Shown here in pieces: positions 52,701 through 61,493 of a stretch of DNA of 64,000 nt. A program made the translations under genes and the position numbers. The DNA lies in assembly GCA_029261995.1 (NCBI GenBank), contig JAJDAF010000036.1, forward strand, positions 186,001 through 250,000, read 5' to 3'. The DNA is from Candidatus Zhuqueibacterota bacterium (lineage in GTDB: Bacteria > Zhuqueibacterota > Zhuqueibacteria > Oceanimicrobiales > Oceanimicrobiaceae). The notes under the pieces are model-generated. The model was not told the origin of the DNA and did no database searches. It was given only the letters and a program-made list of their open reading frames with translations. The first letter of the stretch is position 1, and each line of letters starts with the position of its first letter.

Positions 52701-53642
52701 CGGCGCCTGGTTGACAGCACGGGAATCCTGCTCGACAGCTTTGCGCAACGAGGGCAATCCCGACAAAACTTCGCTAGTATCCAGGAACTGCAGAAGGAGT
52801 TTTATGCCAGCCTGCTCGGCTGGGGCGAGCTGGCTGCCCGGATAGAAAACACGACAATTCTGAATCTCATCCCCGACGAACAGCTTTATGCTATCCCGTT
52901 TTCGACGCTATTCCAGGCCGCGCCGGGCAATCCACAACATCTCGCCGGCCGGATGGCTATCCGCTACCTGCCATCCGTGGCCTCCGTCGTCAACCGCGCT
53001 ACGGTCGCCAAAGTAGAACCGGAAGAACGCCGGGTTCTGGTCAGTGTGGATCCCAAGCTCCGAGGCTCGAAAACGCTGGTCAGTGACGTCCAAGCGCAGT
53101 TCCCGCAGGCAAAGGAGTTGGCCGTCAGTTCAAATAACGTCACCATCGATGACATCGTGCGGGAAATCTCCGCAGGCTATGATCTGCTCATCTTTGTAGG
53201 CCATTCCGAAGCCAACGCGCGCTATCCGGAGCTGTCCCTGATCGAGGTGTTCGTCAAAAACGCAGATACGGACGAGAAAAGGAAATTCCGTGTGACTGCA
53301 AAGGATCTCAGTGGCCTGCACCTGCAGGGTACGGACATGGCCATGCTGGTGGGTTGCGGCACCGCCGGACGCAAAATCTACCGCAACGCCGGGCACGCGG
53401 GCATGCAGCAGCATTTTTTGAGACGCGGCGCCAAAACCGTTTTCGCCAGCCTGTGGGACATCGACGCCGGCCGGGCAATGTCGGATATCAGCGCCGTCTT
53501 GAGGCATTGGGCCGTGGATGGCGATGCCATCACGGCATTGCAGAAGACTCAGAAGGCAGCGATTGACCGGCTGCAACAGGACGATTACTACGGTGCGCCA
53601 CACATTTACCTCTGGGGCAGCTATGTCGTGGAATCTATTTAA
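49749..53642 (+). CDS. Membrane-anchored TPR-CHAT caspase-like protease
   Basis: A 1297-residue protein from ATG 49749, overlapping the previous stop. The N-terminal ~250 residues are helical and charged with no known domain. One or two membrane helices lie near 275-310 (VVLLLLFLLALLHS). TPR-like repeats run from about 540 to 900 (AYHHLGFLNYELGEYERALDDYALATEL). The CHAT domain runs from about 940 to the end: DALVLDYLVTDDSLHVFVVD, LIPDEQLYAIPFSTLF, His1152 in FVGHSEA and Cys1203 in LVGCGTAG, so the catalytic dyad is intact; GAKTVFASLWDID and GAPHIYLWGSYV close the fold. CHAT proteases act in programmed responses and phage defence in other bacteria. Here the partners are an M64-like membrane protease and a small membrane protein. 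Confidence 0.88.
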   Translation: MMPFDRVFPSMMKHYIRRLDMRDVRQYEKLIALAYQHHLQVRIQGAANPTAEEMLQKDRRRLIVPALATMIDKIHDLQPDLQKQEDPLAGDLSRLDTQCMEPLEQIANQAKRQSDEPRGKKPGQSEPPAQSGETDIDHETAHKLRSVKNHARKVRNELRNRRQQATGNQPKLEAAETEISKLVDILDMFDLVDSQANCWQEAKAHLVPYSRVRGPGLGSKNMLRKVEQLWIARRKLATKHRMYFQFKFRPTVLAKIWGYTRTIADYQYDKAVASLWLFWFRLFNGSLFSFSRVVLLLLFLLALLHSANPSLLPRMLAGSSTLADYQRTVLLADSDEDRQEAARQALNSYLSMPIADSISQRIDADFQALLRDEDAASDLSPLPSKQEPRHVRESALRDGLRRAFVRLATGEVSSAALEIKPFKALAQSVDAGVGGAYWTSLFERAQVATVEEASVWLKAELAIQHCSYNHDKPSHWMQAEQLGALGLRYLSVFSDQRLKLDVTQRIQYIWYFYRGFNDLSVALADNSLRTGKSLHYTKRLTGIAYHRADALYIAGEYQDSLNEMQGVIDAATADLTIPDMTWYLHNGLLVLGEAQWRAGQYESALETFESLEQYELSDRARFNLHIDRGLVNGYLGRVGNYGVARREFDTALKLAQENGPIENQMEAYHHLGFLNYELGEYERALDDYALATELLDAYNPGNVEQQANLLVDVAKAEGKLGRVDRAFQLTRQASEALGKLGNQYIKRTNLLGTLGRLHLELDDNSTAVEYFLQADSICKEHGLVRLEIHNKPFLCEALLGAGETERARAAIDELESTARDFKDQERIVSVLVLRMKLARREDNLTEADGHCQKLLSEVETLLGTMSEYEMRSFCQKIYGGLKEAALLQIQLGRNEQALAILDYAKSRYLNPRFVLQEWPQADEGSQISKFQVSEVQQQIPHDALVLDYLVTDDSLHVFVVDSATFEVVSTDLDLKSLDEKIKRFRRLVDSTGILLDSFAQRGQSRQNFASIQELQKEFYASLLGWGELAARIENTTILNLIPDEQLYAIPFSTLFQAAPGNPQHLAGRMAIRYLPSVASVVNRATVAKVEPEERRVLVSVDPKLRGSKTLVSDVQAQFPQAKELAVSSNNVTIDDIVREISAGYDLLIFVGHSEANARYPELSLIEVFVKNADTDEKRKFRVTAKDLSGLHLQGTDMAMLVGCGTAGRKIYRNAGHAGMQQHFLRRGAKTVFASLWDIDAGRAMSDISAVLRHWAVDGDAITALQKTQKAAIDRLQQDDYYGAPHIYLWGSYVVESI

Positions 53643-53674
53643 TCGGAAACGCACAAACCTGAAAGGAAAGCATC

Positions 53675-54052
53675 ATGGCCAACGCAATAGGCTTTGAACC
53701 CCCTCCAGGCAGCAAAGGTGGCGGGCCAGAACCCCCTCCAGGCAGCAAAGGTGGTGGGCCCGTAGATGACCCGCAGCGCCCGCGAAGAGACATGGCCTCG
53801 CAGGGATTCCTGACTGTCGGGCTCGGCTTTGCTGTGGGAGTGGCGCTGGTTGTACTTTTTCTGCTGGTCAATCTCACGGGAGACTGGCTGGCGGTGCCTG
53901 CTACTCTGAAAACCTTCGCCAGCAAGTTGTGGCCAAATGTCATGTGGGCATTCCTGTTCGGCATGGTTTCCGGCTCAGTGATTTCGCTGGTGTACAACCT
54001 GCTGCTCAGCCGGCGCCAAATACTCTTCGGCCTGGAGACTGATATTCGGTAG
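53675..54052 (+). CDS. Small two-helix membrane protein with proline/glycine-rich N-terminal repeats
   Basis: A 125-residue protein with AAGGAAA before ATG 53675, 32 bases after the CHAT gene. The N-terminus has two copies of EPPPGSKGGGP, then a basic segment and two membrane helices (FLTVGLGFAVGVALVVLFLLVNL; VMWAFLFGMVSGSVISLVYNLLL). No family recognised. Gene order suggests it is the membrane partner of the CHAT/M64 pair. Confidence 0.8.
   Translation: MANAIGFEPPPGSKGGGPEPPPGSKGGGPVDDPQRPRRDMASQGFLTVGLGFAVGVALVVLFLLVNLTGDWLAVPATLKTFASKLWPNVMWAFLFGMVSGSVISLVYNLLLSRRQILFGLETDIR
53696..53761 (+). repeat. Two 33-bp tandem repeats in the small membrane protein
   Basis: Units 53696-53728 and 53729-53761 differ at two positions and encode EPPPGSKGGGP twice; an in-frame recent duplication. 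Confidence 0.85.
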
Positions 54053-54442
54053 GGTTTGAGCGATAACCAGGAAGCTACGTCATTCTGAGCACGTAGCCCC
54101 ATCTGTCTCTTCTCTAGGCCAGCGTTTCCGTGCGAAGAATCTCGTGCGCAGGCGCAGATGACCAAAAGATTCTTCGCGCCCAATCATTTGTCCGAGGTGT
54201 CGCATTAGGGACTCCGCGCTCAGAATGACGACATACACAGTTTTCGGTCGCATCCTGACAAGGCCTGCGGGAATCTGCCGATTCCCCTTGTCGAAGCAAG
54301 CAGAAACACGCCTCCGAAACCGCCACGAGAAAGCCCCGTGCCAAGTAAACAACACGGGGCTTTCTCGTTCTCCGCATTTCACCCCATTTGGCGCTAACCT
54401 ACGAAGAACCTTTTCTCACATCCAACCACCGCAGGGGGAACA
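54053..54442. other. Gap after the CHAT unit
   Basis: About 390 bases without a supported gene. It includes GAAGAATCTCGTGCGCAGGCGCAG and related text of a dispersed-repeat appearance, and the terminator at 54327-54366. The Shine-Dalgarno-like GGGGG for the next gene is at 54434-54438. Confidence 0.6.
54327..54366 (+). terminator. Strong terminator hairpin downstream of the CHAT unit
   Basis: GAGAAAGCCCCGTG, 12-base loop, CACGGGGCTTTCTC: a perfect 14-bp stem whose distal side runs into TTTCTCGTTCT. Works best in the plus direction; A-rich left arm allows some bidirectional action. Confidence 0.7.
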
Positions 54443-55240
54443 CTGGCCTACAAAAACCAGAAAGTCGTCGTCATCATGCCGGCCTTTAACGCGGCGCGAA
54501 CTCTTAAGAGAACCTACGACCAGGTGATGGCGCAGGAGGTCGTTGACCAAGTGATTATCGTCGATGACGCCAGCAGCGACGAGACCTCGGAAATCGCTCG
54601 CAGCCTTCCCAAAGCGCGGCTGCACACATGCGACCGCAACGGCGGCTATGGCGCCAACCAGAAAATCTGCTACCGGCTGGCGCTGCAGGAAAACGCTGAC
54701 ATCATCATCATGGTGCACCCGGATTACCAGTACACGCCGAAATTGATTCCGGCGATGGTCTCCATCATCGGCAACGAGCTATACGATTGTGTCCTGGGGT
54801 CACGAATTCTTGGAGGGTACGCGTTAAAGGGCGGCATGCCGATCTGGAAGTACATCAGCAACCGCTTTCTGACACTGGTCGAGAATCTTCTGACCGGCGC
54901 CAAGCTCTCCGAATATCACACCGGCTACCGCGCCTTTTCCAGGCGCCTCATCGAACAAATTCCGTTCGAGCGCAACTCAAACGATTTCGTGTTCGACAAC
55001 CAGATGCTGGCGCAAATTCTCTGGTACGGTTATACGATCTCCGAAATCACGTGCCCGACAAAATACTTCCCGGAGGCTTCTTCCATCAACTTACAGCGCA
55101 GTATCAGGTATGGATTGGGGTGTCTCGCCACGGGCTTGCAGTTTCGGCTTGCCAAGCTTGGTGGCTGGGGGAGTTGGCGGTTTCCACAGACCCACCCAGA
55201 CTTGTACCTGCAGGTGCCGCGGCCGATTCTAGAAGACTAG
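54443..55240 (+). CDS. Family 2 glycosyltransferase, polyprenyl-phosphate-sugar synthase-like
   Basis: A 265-residue product if started at CTG 54443, which follows GGGGGAA at a good distance. Starting at the first ATG (54476) would remove the beta-1 strand (KVVVIMPAFNAA) essential to the GT-A fold, so I prefer the unusual CTG start. Motifs: IIVDDASSDET (UDP/GDP-sugar binding), NGGYGANQKI, HPDYQYTPKLI (DxD-like region), VLGSRILGGYALKGGMP and EYHTGYRAFSR. Without C-terminal helices it is likely a cytoplasmic or peripheral enzyme. It converges on a TMTC-like membrane protein and could supply its lipid-linked sugar (inference). Confidence 0.85.
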   Translation: MAYKNQKVVVIMPAFNAARTLKRTYDQVMAQEVVDQVIIVDDASSDETSEIARSLPKARLHTCDRNGGYGANQKICYRLALQENADIIIMVHPDYQYTPKLIPAMVSIIGNELYDCVLGSRILGGYALKGGMPIWKYISNRFLTLVENLLTGAKLSEYHTGYRAFSRRLIEQIPFERNSNDFVFDNQMLAQILWYGYTISEITCPTKYFPEASSINLQRSIRYGLGCLATGLQFRLAKLGGWGSWRFPQTHPDLYLQVPRPILED

Positions 55241-55563
55241 CGTCGCGATTTCTAACTTTCCGAACAAAACTCTGACAGGATTTCGACCCTTTTCTTATGC
55301 ATGAAACGGTTAACATCAAACCCTGTCAGAGTTCGCTTATTTGGAAATCATCACACTAGCCGTTTTGGTTCATAAACTGTCAGTTTGAGCATGGGGGCCG
55401 AATGATGTCATGCCCGCGCAGGCGGGCAGCCATGGGAGGGCTGTGATCTTGAGTTCGCATGGGTTCCCGCCTGCGCGGGAACGACAGAAGTGACGATCAC
55501 GTATTGCGCAGGCGAGACACCTCATTCGGCACTCCAGGGCCACCTCCCCACCGTCAGAAAACC
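55241..55563. other. Gap between converging GT2 and TMTC-like genes
   Basis: About 320 bases without a gene. It holds two inverted repeats: AACTCTGACAGG/CCTGTCAGAGTT at 55268-55333, and a GC-rich REP-like pair at 55407-55484. Confidence 0.65.
55407..55484. repeat. REP-like GC-rich inverted repeat
   Basis: GTCATGCCCGCGCAGGCGGG...CAT (55407-55433) and ATGGGTTCCCGCCTGCGCGG...GAC (55459-55484) are imperfect inverted copies of the dispersed type seen in many genomes (TTCCCGCCTGCGCGGGAA core). Confidence 0.65.
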
Positions 55564-57543
55564 CTACTCCCCACTCAGCCGGAAGTCATGGCCGCCGTCT
55601 ATCTGCCCGGCAAGCCGGTTACAGTGGCGCTCGATCTCCTGGCGTGCCTTCTGATAGCCAAAATCTTCCGCCGTATGAAAATCGTCGCAGGCCGAAGTCA
55701 GTTCTCCGGTTCTGACCTTGGCCAGGCCACGCTTGAAATAGAGGTCTCCGGCTTTCGGGCTGAGTTCGATGGCATGGTCGTAATCATCGATTGCGCCTCT
55801 AAAATCGGCCCGGGCCTGCCTCGACAGCGCCCGATAGAAGTACGCCCGACGGTGCCACGGCTGAACTCTCAGCAAAGCGTCAAAATCAGAGATGGCGCGG
55901 TCATGGCGTGCCAGCTTCAGATGGTTGACAGCGCGATTGAAGAGTGCGTTGGCGTCTTGCGGGTGGCGCGCCAGAACAGAATCCAGATCCGCTGTGGCAT
56001 CAGAGTAGCTGCCGAGGTAAAAACGGGCATTGCTGCGGTTGCGATAGGCTTTTGTGTAGTCCGGATTAAGTTCAATGGCGCGATCGTAATCGGCGATGGC
56101 CCCCTTGTAATTCTTCAAATTAAACTTGCAGGCGCCGCGATTGTTGAACGCTTTCGCGTGCAGCGGATTCAGCGTAATGGCCCGATTGTAGTCCGCAATG
56201 GCGCCTTTGAAGTCGTTGGCCTGCCGTCTCAGTGCGCCGCGATTATTCCAAGCGGAAACAGCCGTCGGGCATTTGGAGATAACATCATTCCAGAGCGTCA
56301 TGCTGCTTTGCCAAACCCTGCTCTGCTGCTGTGTCAGGGCCATCAAGACCACCACGTAAACCGCTAATCCTGAACGGAAAACCCACTGCCTTTCTCCGTG
56401 ACTCAGTTTGTCAAATGCCAGAGCGACCAGCAGGAAAAAGCCAATTGACGGAATGTAGGCATAACGGTCGGCCATGATGGCATTGCCTACCGGCAATAAC
56501 TGCAACACCAAAAAAATATTCACGACAAAGAAAGCGATGGCAAACGCAACCATCGGAGCGCGGCGCACGGCCTGAACGAATCCGACAAGCAAGGCGACCA
56601 CGGGCACAGGATAAAACCAGAATTGCAGCGGAATGCCGCCGTCGATCCGCGCCGGGTAGGGATAAATCGCGGAGAGCTTGAGCGGCAGCACCAGCTTGAC
56701 GACATACTGGACAAATCCATAACACGCGAACAACAGCCGTTCAGACAGCGAGTAGGCACTACCGTCCGCGATGGCGCCAAGCGACTGCTGCGCCACAATC
56801 GCGATCACGCCAAAAGCTAGCGCCAGAACGAAAAAAGGAATCTTTTCAAGAAGAACGGCCCGACTGGCAATCTTTCGTCCCTGCAACAGGTCAATCGCCA
56901 GCAGGGTTACGGCCAATGACACGGCCTGCCCCTTTGACAACAATGACAACAAAAACAGAAGCAACGCGCCCCAATAGAACTTGCGCTCGCCTTTCGCCAA
57001 ATAGCGCAAGTAGGCCAGCAGCGAGCTGAGAAAAAACATCGAATAGAGCACATCCTTGCGTTCCGAGATCCAGACCACGGACTCAACGTGCAGACCGTGC
57101 ACGCCAAACAGCAGACCGGCGATGCCCGCCAGCGTGAGGTTGTGGCAAAGCAAATAGATCAGCCAAAAAACCAGCACGGTGTTGGCCAGATGCAACACAA
57201 GGTTTGTCAAATGCAGCTGCCGCGGGGTGGTGCCGGAAATCTGATAATCTGCCGCCAGCGACAACATGGTCAGCGGATGATAGTTTCCCATGTAGAATTT
57301 GGCATCGCCAACAAAAATGGATTTCAGCGTGTCAAAATCGAACTGCTGAATATGCTGGTTCTCGCTGACATAGGAATTGTCATCCCAATTGGTCAGGCCG
57401 TTGTTGAGGGCCGGCCACAAGGCAATACTCGTTGCGACGACAAGAACAAAGTGCCAAAGAAAAATCGGTTGGTGTTGCGGTTGCTTTAAGAAGGTTGTCG
57501 AATCCTGGCTCCGCTTCCGTGGTGCACGTCTCGCATGTCTCAT
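55564..57543 (-). CDS. TMTC-like polytopic glycosyltransferase with C-terminal TPRs
   Basis: A 659-residue protein. The N-terminal ~400 residues have about ten membrane helices and the GT-C-like luminal acidic motif NGLTNWDDNSYV, as well as YHPLTMLSLAADYQI, HVESVVWISERKDVL and MADRYAYIPSIG, all typical of the TMTC/GT105 O-mannosyltransferase-like family. The C-terminal ~230 residues are TPRs (AIADYNRAITLNPLHAKAFNNRG). In animals TMTC proteins O-mannosylate using a lipid-linked sugar; the bacterial role is unknown but protein O-glycosylation outside the membrane is a fair inference. Confidence 0.85.
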   Translation of the reverse strand: MRHARRAPRKRSQDSTTFLKQPQHQPIFLWHFVLVVATSIALWPALNNGLTNWDDNSYVSENQHIQQFDFDTLKSIFVGDAKFYMGNYHPLTMLSLAADYQISGTTPRQLHLTNLVLHLANTVLVFWLIYLLCHNLTLAGIAGLLFGVHGLHVESVVWISERKDVLYSMFFLSSLLAYLRYLAKGERKFYWGALLLFLLSLLSKGQAVSLAVTLLAIDLLQGRKIASRAVLLEKIPFFVLALAFGVIAIVAQQSLGAIADGSAYSLSERLLFACYGFVQYVVKLVLPLKLSAIYPYPARIDGGIPLQFWFYPVPVVALLVGFVQAVRRAPMVAFAIAFFVVNIFLVLQLLPVGNAIMADRYAYIPSIGFFLLVALAFDKLSHGERQWVFRSGLAVYVVVLMALTQQQSRVWQSSMTLWNDVISKCPTAVSAWNNRGALRRQANDFKGAIADYNRAITLNPLHAKAFNNRGACKFNLKNYKGAIADYDRAIELNPDYTKAYRNRSNARFYLGSYSDATADLDSVLARHPQDANALFNRAVNHLKLARHDRAISDFDALLRVQPWHRRAYFYRALSRQARADFRGAIDDYDHAIELSPKAGDLYFKRGLAKVRTGELTSACDDFHTAEDFGYQKARQEIERHCNRLAGQIDGGHDFRLSGE

Positions 57544-57854
57544 CCTGAAGATGCAGTCTCCCCCTGAGGTTCAGAAATCTGATAGTCGTTGCGGTTCTGA
57601 GAGAAAAAAATCACATTTGCAATACAGACGGTGGGGCTGACTTACGGAAAATCCGGCTAAAAAAATCGTAGAACGTGGAGCGTGAAGCGTAGAGAGTCTC
57701 TTGACCGTTTGACTGACCTACGTTGACCTGCTTAACTCATACACACTCTACACTTCATGCTTTACTTTTTGGTTTTTGCCGGTTTTTGAAATTTCCCTTT
57801 TGTGCTTTTCTTTGCGGCTTCGCAGCGCCAGGAATAATCCAGGTTAGAGGTCCC
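57544..57854. other. Gap between selB and the TMTC-like gene
   Basis: About 310 bases without a gene. It has an imperfect inverted repeat (GTGGAGCGTGAAGCGTAGAG at 57676 against CTCTACACTTCATGCTTTAC at about 57747) and a T-rich tail; no tRNA-Sec fold was recognised. Confidence 0.55.
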
Positions 57855-59777
57855 CTATTTCTCGACGCCTTGCGCTCCATCCCCAAGCACCCGGACATCT
57901 CCTTCCCGCCGCGTGACGCCGATTCTGTCAAAATGATTGATCAGAGGCATCGCATATTTCCGACTCACACCTCCCAGGAGTTCTTTGAACTGGCTGATGG
58001 TGATTTCGGAATTGGCCTTCAGAGAATCGATGAGCCGTGTCCTTGCCTCCTCAGCCACACTTTGATGAAAAAAGATGCCTTCGTCCACCCGCACAGCCTC
58101 GCCGAGAGCAACCATGGTAGCCATCAAGTTCCGGAGCTGGCTGCCATCAATATCCAACTCGGAAGCCAGGGCCGACTCAGACGGTGGGCTGAAGCGGCTG
58201 TCGAGAAGCATCTTCGAGAGCCGGGATTTCACGGCGGCTTGCTCGGGGCTGAGTGTAATCTTGTGTCCAGCCAGTTTCACCATGCCGGTTGTTTCGGAGA
58301 TGTTGCCGTTCTGCGTAAGCCGGGCAACCGCAAACTCCAGCAACTGTGGCTCGGCCCTCTTTCCGGCCATGCCTTTCAGTTCAGCCTTGTGCAAGCCGGG
58401 CTTCATCGGATGGTTTTTGTGGAAGGTTGCAAGGGCGTCGAGGCAGGCTTGCTCCATCTTTCCGACGGTCACGATATGAGTGGCGGCGGCCTTTCCCGCC
58501 TTCTTTAAGAAGACGATCTTTTCTTCGCGCTGCAGCTCTTCGGCCAACTCCTGGATTCTGGCCTGGCTGACCGCCATCTCAGAAGCAAGCTGCTCAAAGG
58601 TCAAGAGTCGCGCTCCGGCGGCCAGCAAGATGGACTCCAGCACTTCCGACGGATCTTCCCTCTCTAGGGCCTGAAGCTCCGCAAGCGTCTGCGGCTCGGA
58701 CAGCTTGCGCCTGGGGGCGTCGGCGTTGAGGACAACCCCACCGCCAATCGTCAAAGTTGGCGAGTATTGACGAATGACGAACGGGTCCAGCCGGCGCGCC
58801 GAGGCCGGCGTTTCGAGGTTGAGTTGAACATAGCCTGTCTGTCCAGGCTCGATCTTCTTTTGTTTCACAATGGAGACGCGTGCCATCACCTCGGTGGTGC
58901 CAAAATGCAGCCTGACGCGGGCTCGCGGCTCAAGCGCGCGGGGTGCCGAGGCCAGCATTCGCAAGCGGGCATCGAATCGTGATGCAGCACCAAAAGACCC
59001 CGGTTTTGCGGCAACATCGCCGCGACCCACTCCCTGCTTTTCGATACCCTGAAGATTCAAAGCGGCCCTGTCGCCGGTACTCACTCGTTCGACGTTCTTG
59101 CCCTGGCTCTGCAGGCCGCGTATCTTTGTTTTGTGCCGGGATGGCAGCAGTTCCACGCCCTCGCCAACGTTTATCGTTCCGGAAAGCACGGAACCCGTGA
59201 CAACCGTGCCAAATCCTTTCATCGTAAATGCGCGATCTACGGGCATCCAGAATACGCCTTTATCCTGCCTGCCGTCTGCTTCGCCGGCCCACGCGAGAAT
59301 CATCGTCTTGAGTTCGACAATTCCAGTTTGGGTTACTGACGAAACGGCAACGATTTCCGCTTTCCCGAGAAAGGTGTCTTTGACCAGGCTGCGAATGTCA
59401 TCTTTTATCAACTGCAGCCATTCTTCCTCAACCAAATCAGTTTTTGTGATAACGATGATGCCATGTTTCACCTGCAGAATGTTGAGGATGTCGAGGTGCT
59501 CGCGCGTTTGCGGCATAACGCCGTCGTCAGCCGCCACAACGAGAAGAACGAGATCGATGGTGCTAACGCCGGCAACCATGTTTCTGATGAATTTCTCGTG
59601 CCCCGGAACATCGATAATCGTGGCGGTGTCGCCAAAATGAGCAAAACCCAAATCAATCGTCAGGCCTCGTTCTTTCTCTTCCTTCAGCCGGTCTGTGTCC
59701 GTGCCGGTCAGGGCCCGCACAAGGGCAGTTTTCCCGTGGTCGATATGCCCGGCCGTACCGATAATGATGTGCGCCAC
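57855..59777 (-). CDS. selB: Selenocysteine-specific translation elongation factor
   Basis: A 640-residue product from GTG 59775-59777 ([17 protein letters not shown] when initiated), with GGAG about ten bases upstream. The GTPase shows G1 GHIDHGKT, G2 [10 protein letters not shown]3 DVPGHE and G4 TKTD, and the [19 protein letters not shown] stretch of domain II. The C-terminal ~270 residues are winged-helix repeats ([36 protein letters not shown] in parts) that bind the SECIS hairpin. It delivers Sec-tRNA to in-frame UGA codons. No selA, selD or selC lies in the window. Confidence 0.95.
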   Translation of the reverse strand: MAHIIIGTAGHIDHGKTALVRALTGTDTDRLKEEKERGLTIDLGFAHFGDTATIIDVPGHEKFIRNMVAGVSTIDLVLLVVAADDGVMPQTREHLDILNILQVKHGIIVITKTDLVEEEWLQLIKDDIRSLVKDTFLGKAEIVAVSSVTQTGIVELKTMILAWAGEADGRQDKGVFWMPVDRAFTMKGFGTVVTGSVLSGTINVGEGVELLPSRHKTKIRGLQSQGKNVERVSTGDRAALNLQGIEKQGVGRGDVAAKPGSFGAASRFDARLRMLASAPRALEPRARVRLHFGTTEVMARVSIVKQKKIEPGQTGYVQLNLETPASARRLDPFVIRQYSPTLTIGGGVVLNADAPRRKLSEPQTLAELQALEREDPSEVLESILLAAGARLLTFEQLASEMAVSQARIQELAEELQREEKIVFLKKAGKAAATHIVTVGKMEQACLDALATFHKNHPMKPGLHKAELKGMAGKRAEPQLLEFAVARLTQNGNISETTGMVKLAGHKITLSPEQAAVKSRLSKMLLDSRFSPPSESALASELDIDGSQLRNLMATMVALGEAVRVDEGIFFHQSVAEEARTRLIDSLKANSEITISQFKELLGGVSRKYAMPLINHFDRIGVTRREGDVRVLGDGAQGVEK

Positions 59778-59838
59778 AGAATCAGTTCTCCGTCTTCTAA
59801 CTGCGGTGGTATTTGAGATGAGCGTAGAAAACTTAGAT

Positions 59839-59871
59839 AAAAAAACCGCCAAAAGCAAAGCCTTTGGCGGT
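59839..59871 (-). terminator. Intrinsic terminator between the 59908-61257 gene and selB
   Basis: Read on the minus strand: ACCGCCAAA, 9-base loop, TTTGGCGGT followed by TTTTTT. Textbook form. Confidence 0.9.
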
Positions 59872-59907
59872 TCGTGTGTGAGGTGAAGTTACGTTTGAGG
59901 ACCGGGG

Positions 59908-61257
59908 CTAGCTCACGCCAAACCCAGCTGGCTTTTCACTATCGCCACTCTTGTTTGCGACGACTTTATGCTTGGTCGCGGCCGGCTTTTTCGGTTTGGA
60001 CGCAATCTTGCGCGCAACGCGCTTCTGGACTTTGGTTGTCTCGACATCCTGATCTCCGGCAAGGTCAATTTTCGGATCACTTTCCCTTATCTCGATGTTC
60101 CGTGCAGTGTAAAGCAGACCTTTGCCCAGGCTACTGAGACCAGCACTCGCCAAAATCCGGGACCGTTTGATAAACGTGAAAATGAAATTACGGTCTCGAA
60201 AACCAACGTCGCCGACTTCCAGTCGAGAGCCTGGCATTTTCTTCAATACTTCAACGGCAGAGTAATTTTCGGCAACTTTCTTCACCTGAACCTTACCGCG
60301 AAAAACAACATCCTGGCCCGTCTTACGGTAGAGGCGAATGATATCGTCTACTTTCACACCATCTTCATAGCCCTGATCGATAACGCCATACCTGCCGTTC
60401 ATCTTCACCAGCTTGGATGGAAAGAGCGAGTGTTTGCCGTAGGCACTGCCACGCATGCCGGCGACGCGAGAAATGACCATGACTGCCGCAATCAAGGCGA
60501 CCACGCCAAACAGAATAGCGGTCTGGTAGCGCAGAACGCGGATTTTTCTTGACGGCTCCTGCAGGCCACTGACATCGGTGGTTGCCACTTTCGGAATCGA
60601 ACGCTTGCGCGCAACGCTCGGCGTCTGAGTGTTCTCGCTGATCTTGGCGGATTCTTCCACAACTGTCTCTTTGTTGCTTTCGGTGTTCGAGACGATTTCC
60701 TGGATGAATTCGGCGGTGCTTTCGTTGCTAGAGGTCGAGGATTTGGTCTTCTGTTTCACGACCGGCTTCCCGGCCACCGTGCTTGAGAGGCTTCCATCCG
60801 GATTCGAACTTGCCGCCCGCGAGTCAGATGCCGTCGGGGTCGTCTTCTCGACCCGCTCCGCACCAGATTTCAATGTCTGAGCATCTTCTTCAGCGGCAGG
60901 CTCTTCCACCTCTGGATCGTCCAGGCTGAAATAGACGGCAGTCGGATCGCCATCCCCTCTCTCGGAATCGTCTCCGAAGTAGAGTCGATTGCCGAGGGCA
61001 TCATCGATGTATTCGATCTCCGAAATACCATATTTCTCCGTCTTGGAGTACAGCAGGCCCTTCTTGACCTTCAGGGAAACGTAGTCATCGCCATAATCCC
61101 AGAGCGTGCCTGAGACCAGGTCACCGTTGGTGAGCATGGCGGTGCACTTCTGCCCGATTAGCGCCAGCAATTTTGAGGAATGTTGCTGCGCCAGCGCCGG
61201 TATGGACACGGCCAGGCAGAAAGCGATCAGCAGGTACAATATGCTGTTTTTTCTCAT
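59908..61257 (-). CDS. Membrane protein with Sm-like and FlgT-like beta segments, unknown function
   Basis: A 449-residue product from ATG 61255-61257 (MRKNSILYLLIAF) with GAGGT about eight bases upstream. Signal peptide ends ALAQ. An Sm/LSM-like strand pair (KCTAMLTNGDLVSGTLWDYGDDYVSLKV) follows, a long Ser/Thr/Glu-rich linker, one membrane helix near 245-265 (AILFGVVALIAAVMVISRV), then a beta-rich domain (NGRYGVIDQGYEDGVKVDDIIRLYRKTGQ) like the C-terminal part of FlgT-type proteins. Lys-rich tail. No assigned function. Confidence 0.75.
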   Translation of the reverse strand: MRKNSILYLLIAFCLAVSIPALAQQHSSKLLALIGQKCTAMLTNGDLVSGTLWDYGDDYVSLKVKKGLLYSKTEKYGISEIEYIDDALGNRLYFGDDSERGDGDPTAVYFSLDDPEVEEPAAEEDAQTLKSGAERVEKTTPTASDSRAASSNPDGSLSSTVAGKPVVKQKTKSSTSSNESTAEFIQEIVSNTESNKETVVEESAKISENTQTPSVARKRSIPKVATTDVSGLQEPSRKIRVLRYQTAILFGVVALIAAVMVISRVAGMRGSAYGKHSLFPSKLVKMNGRYGVIDQGYEDGVKVDDIIRLYRKTGQDVVFRGKVQVKKVAENYSAVEVLKKMPGSRLEVGDVGFRDRNFIFTFIKRSRILASAGLSSLGKGLLYTARNIEIRESDPKIDLAGDQDVETTKVQKRVARKIASKPKKPAATKHKVVANKSGDSEKPAGFGVS

Positions 61258-61450
61258 GATGCTTACCTCTTCAATATATCGTTTACTACTCAGGTTAAGA
61301 AATATTCGACGCATGAATGTTCTCTCGTGGTAGTAAATGTCGACAAGAAAAAAACTAATCTTTATGGAAATGACCGAAACGTAATCAACTACCAAATCGT
61401 GTTTCGACACTGAATTTCTTATAAAAAGATGAAGTTGGGTGGAACAAAAA

Positions 61451-61465
61451 GACCGGTCGGTCGGT
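61451..61465. promoter_or_regulatory. Candidate TetR operator
   Basis: GACCGGTCGGTCGGT contains the palindrome GACCGGTC and overlapping GGTCGGT repeats, 30 bases before the TetR gene in the divergent promoter region; typical of autoregulatory TetR sites. Confidence 0.5.
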
Positions 61466-61493
61466 AAAAGGGAACAACTTGACACGGAGCGCT

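Noticed and set aside
57544-57854. tRNA-Sec gene next to selB
   Set aside because: The inverted repeat there does not form a cloverleaf with acceptor and long variable arms.
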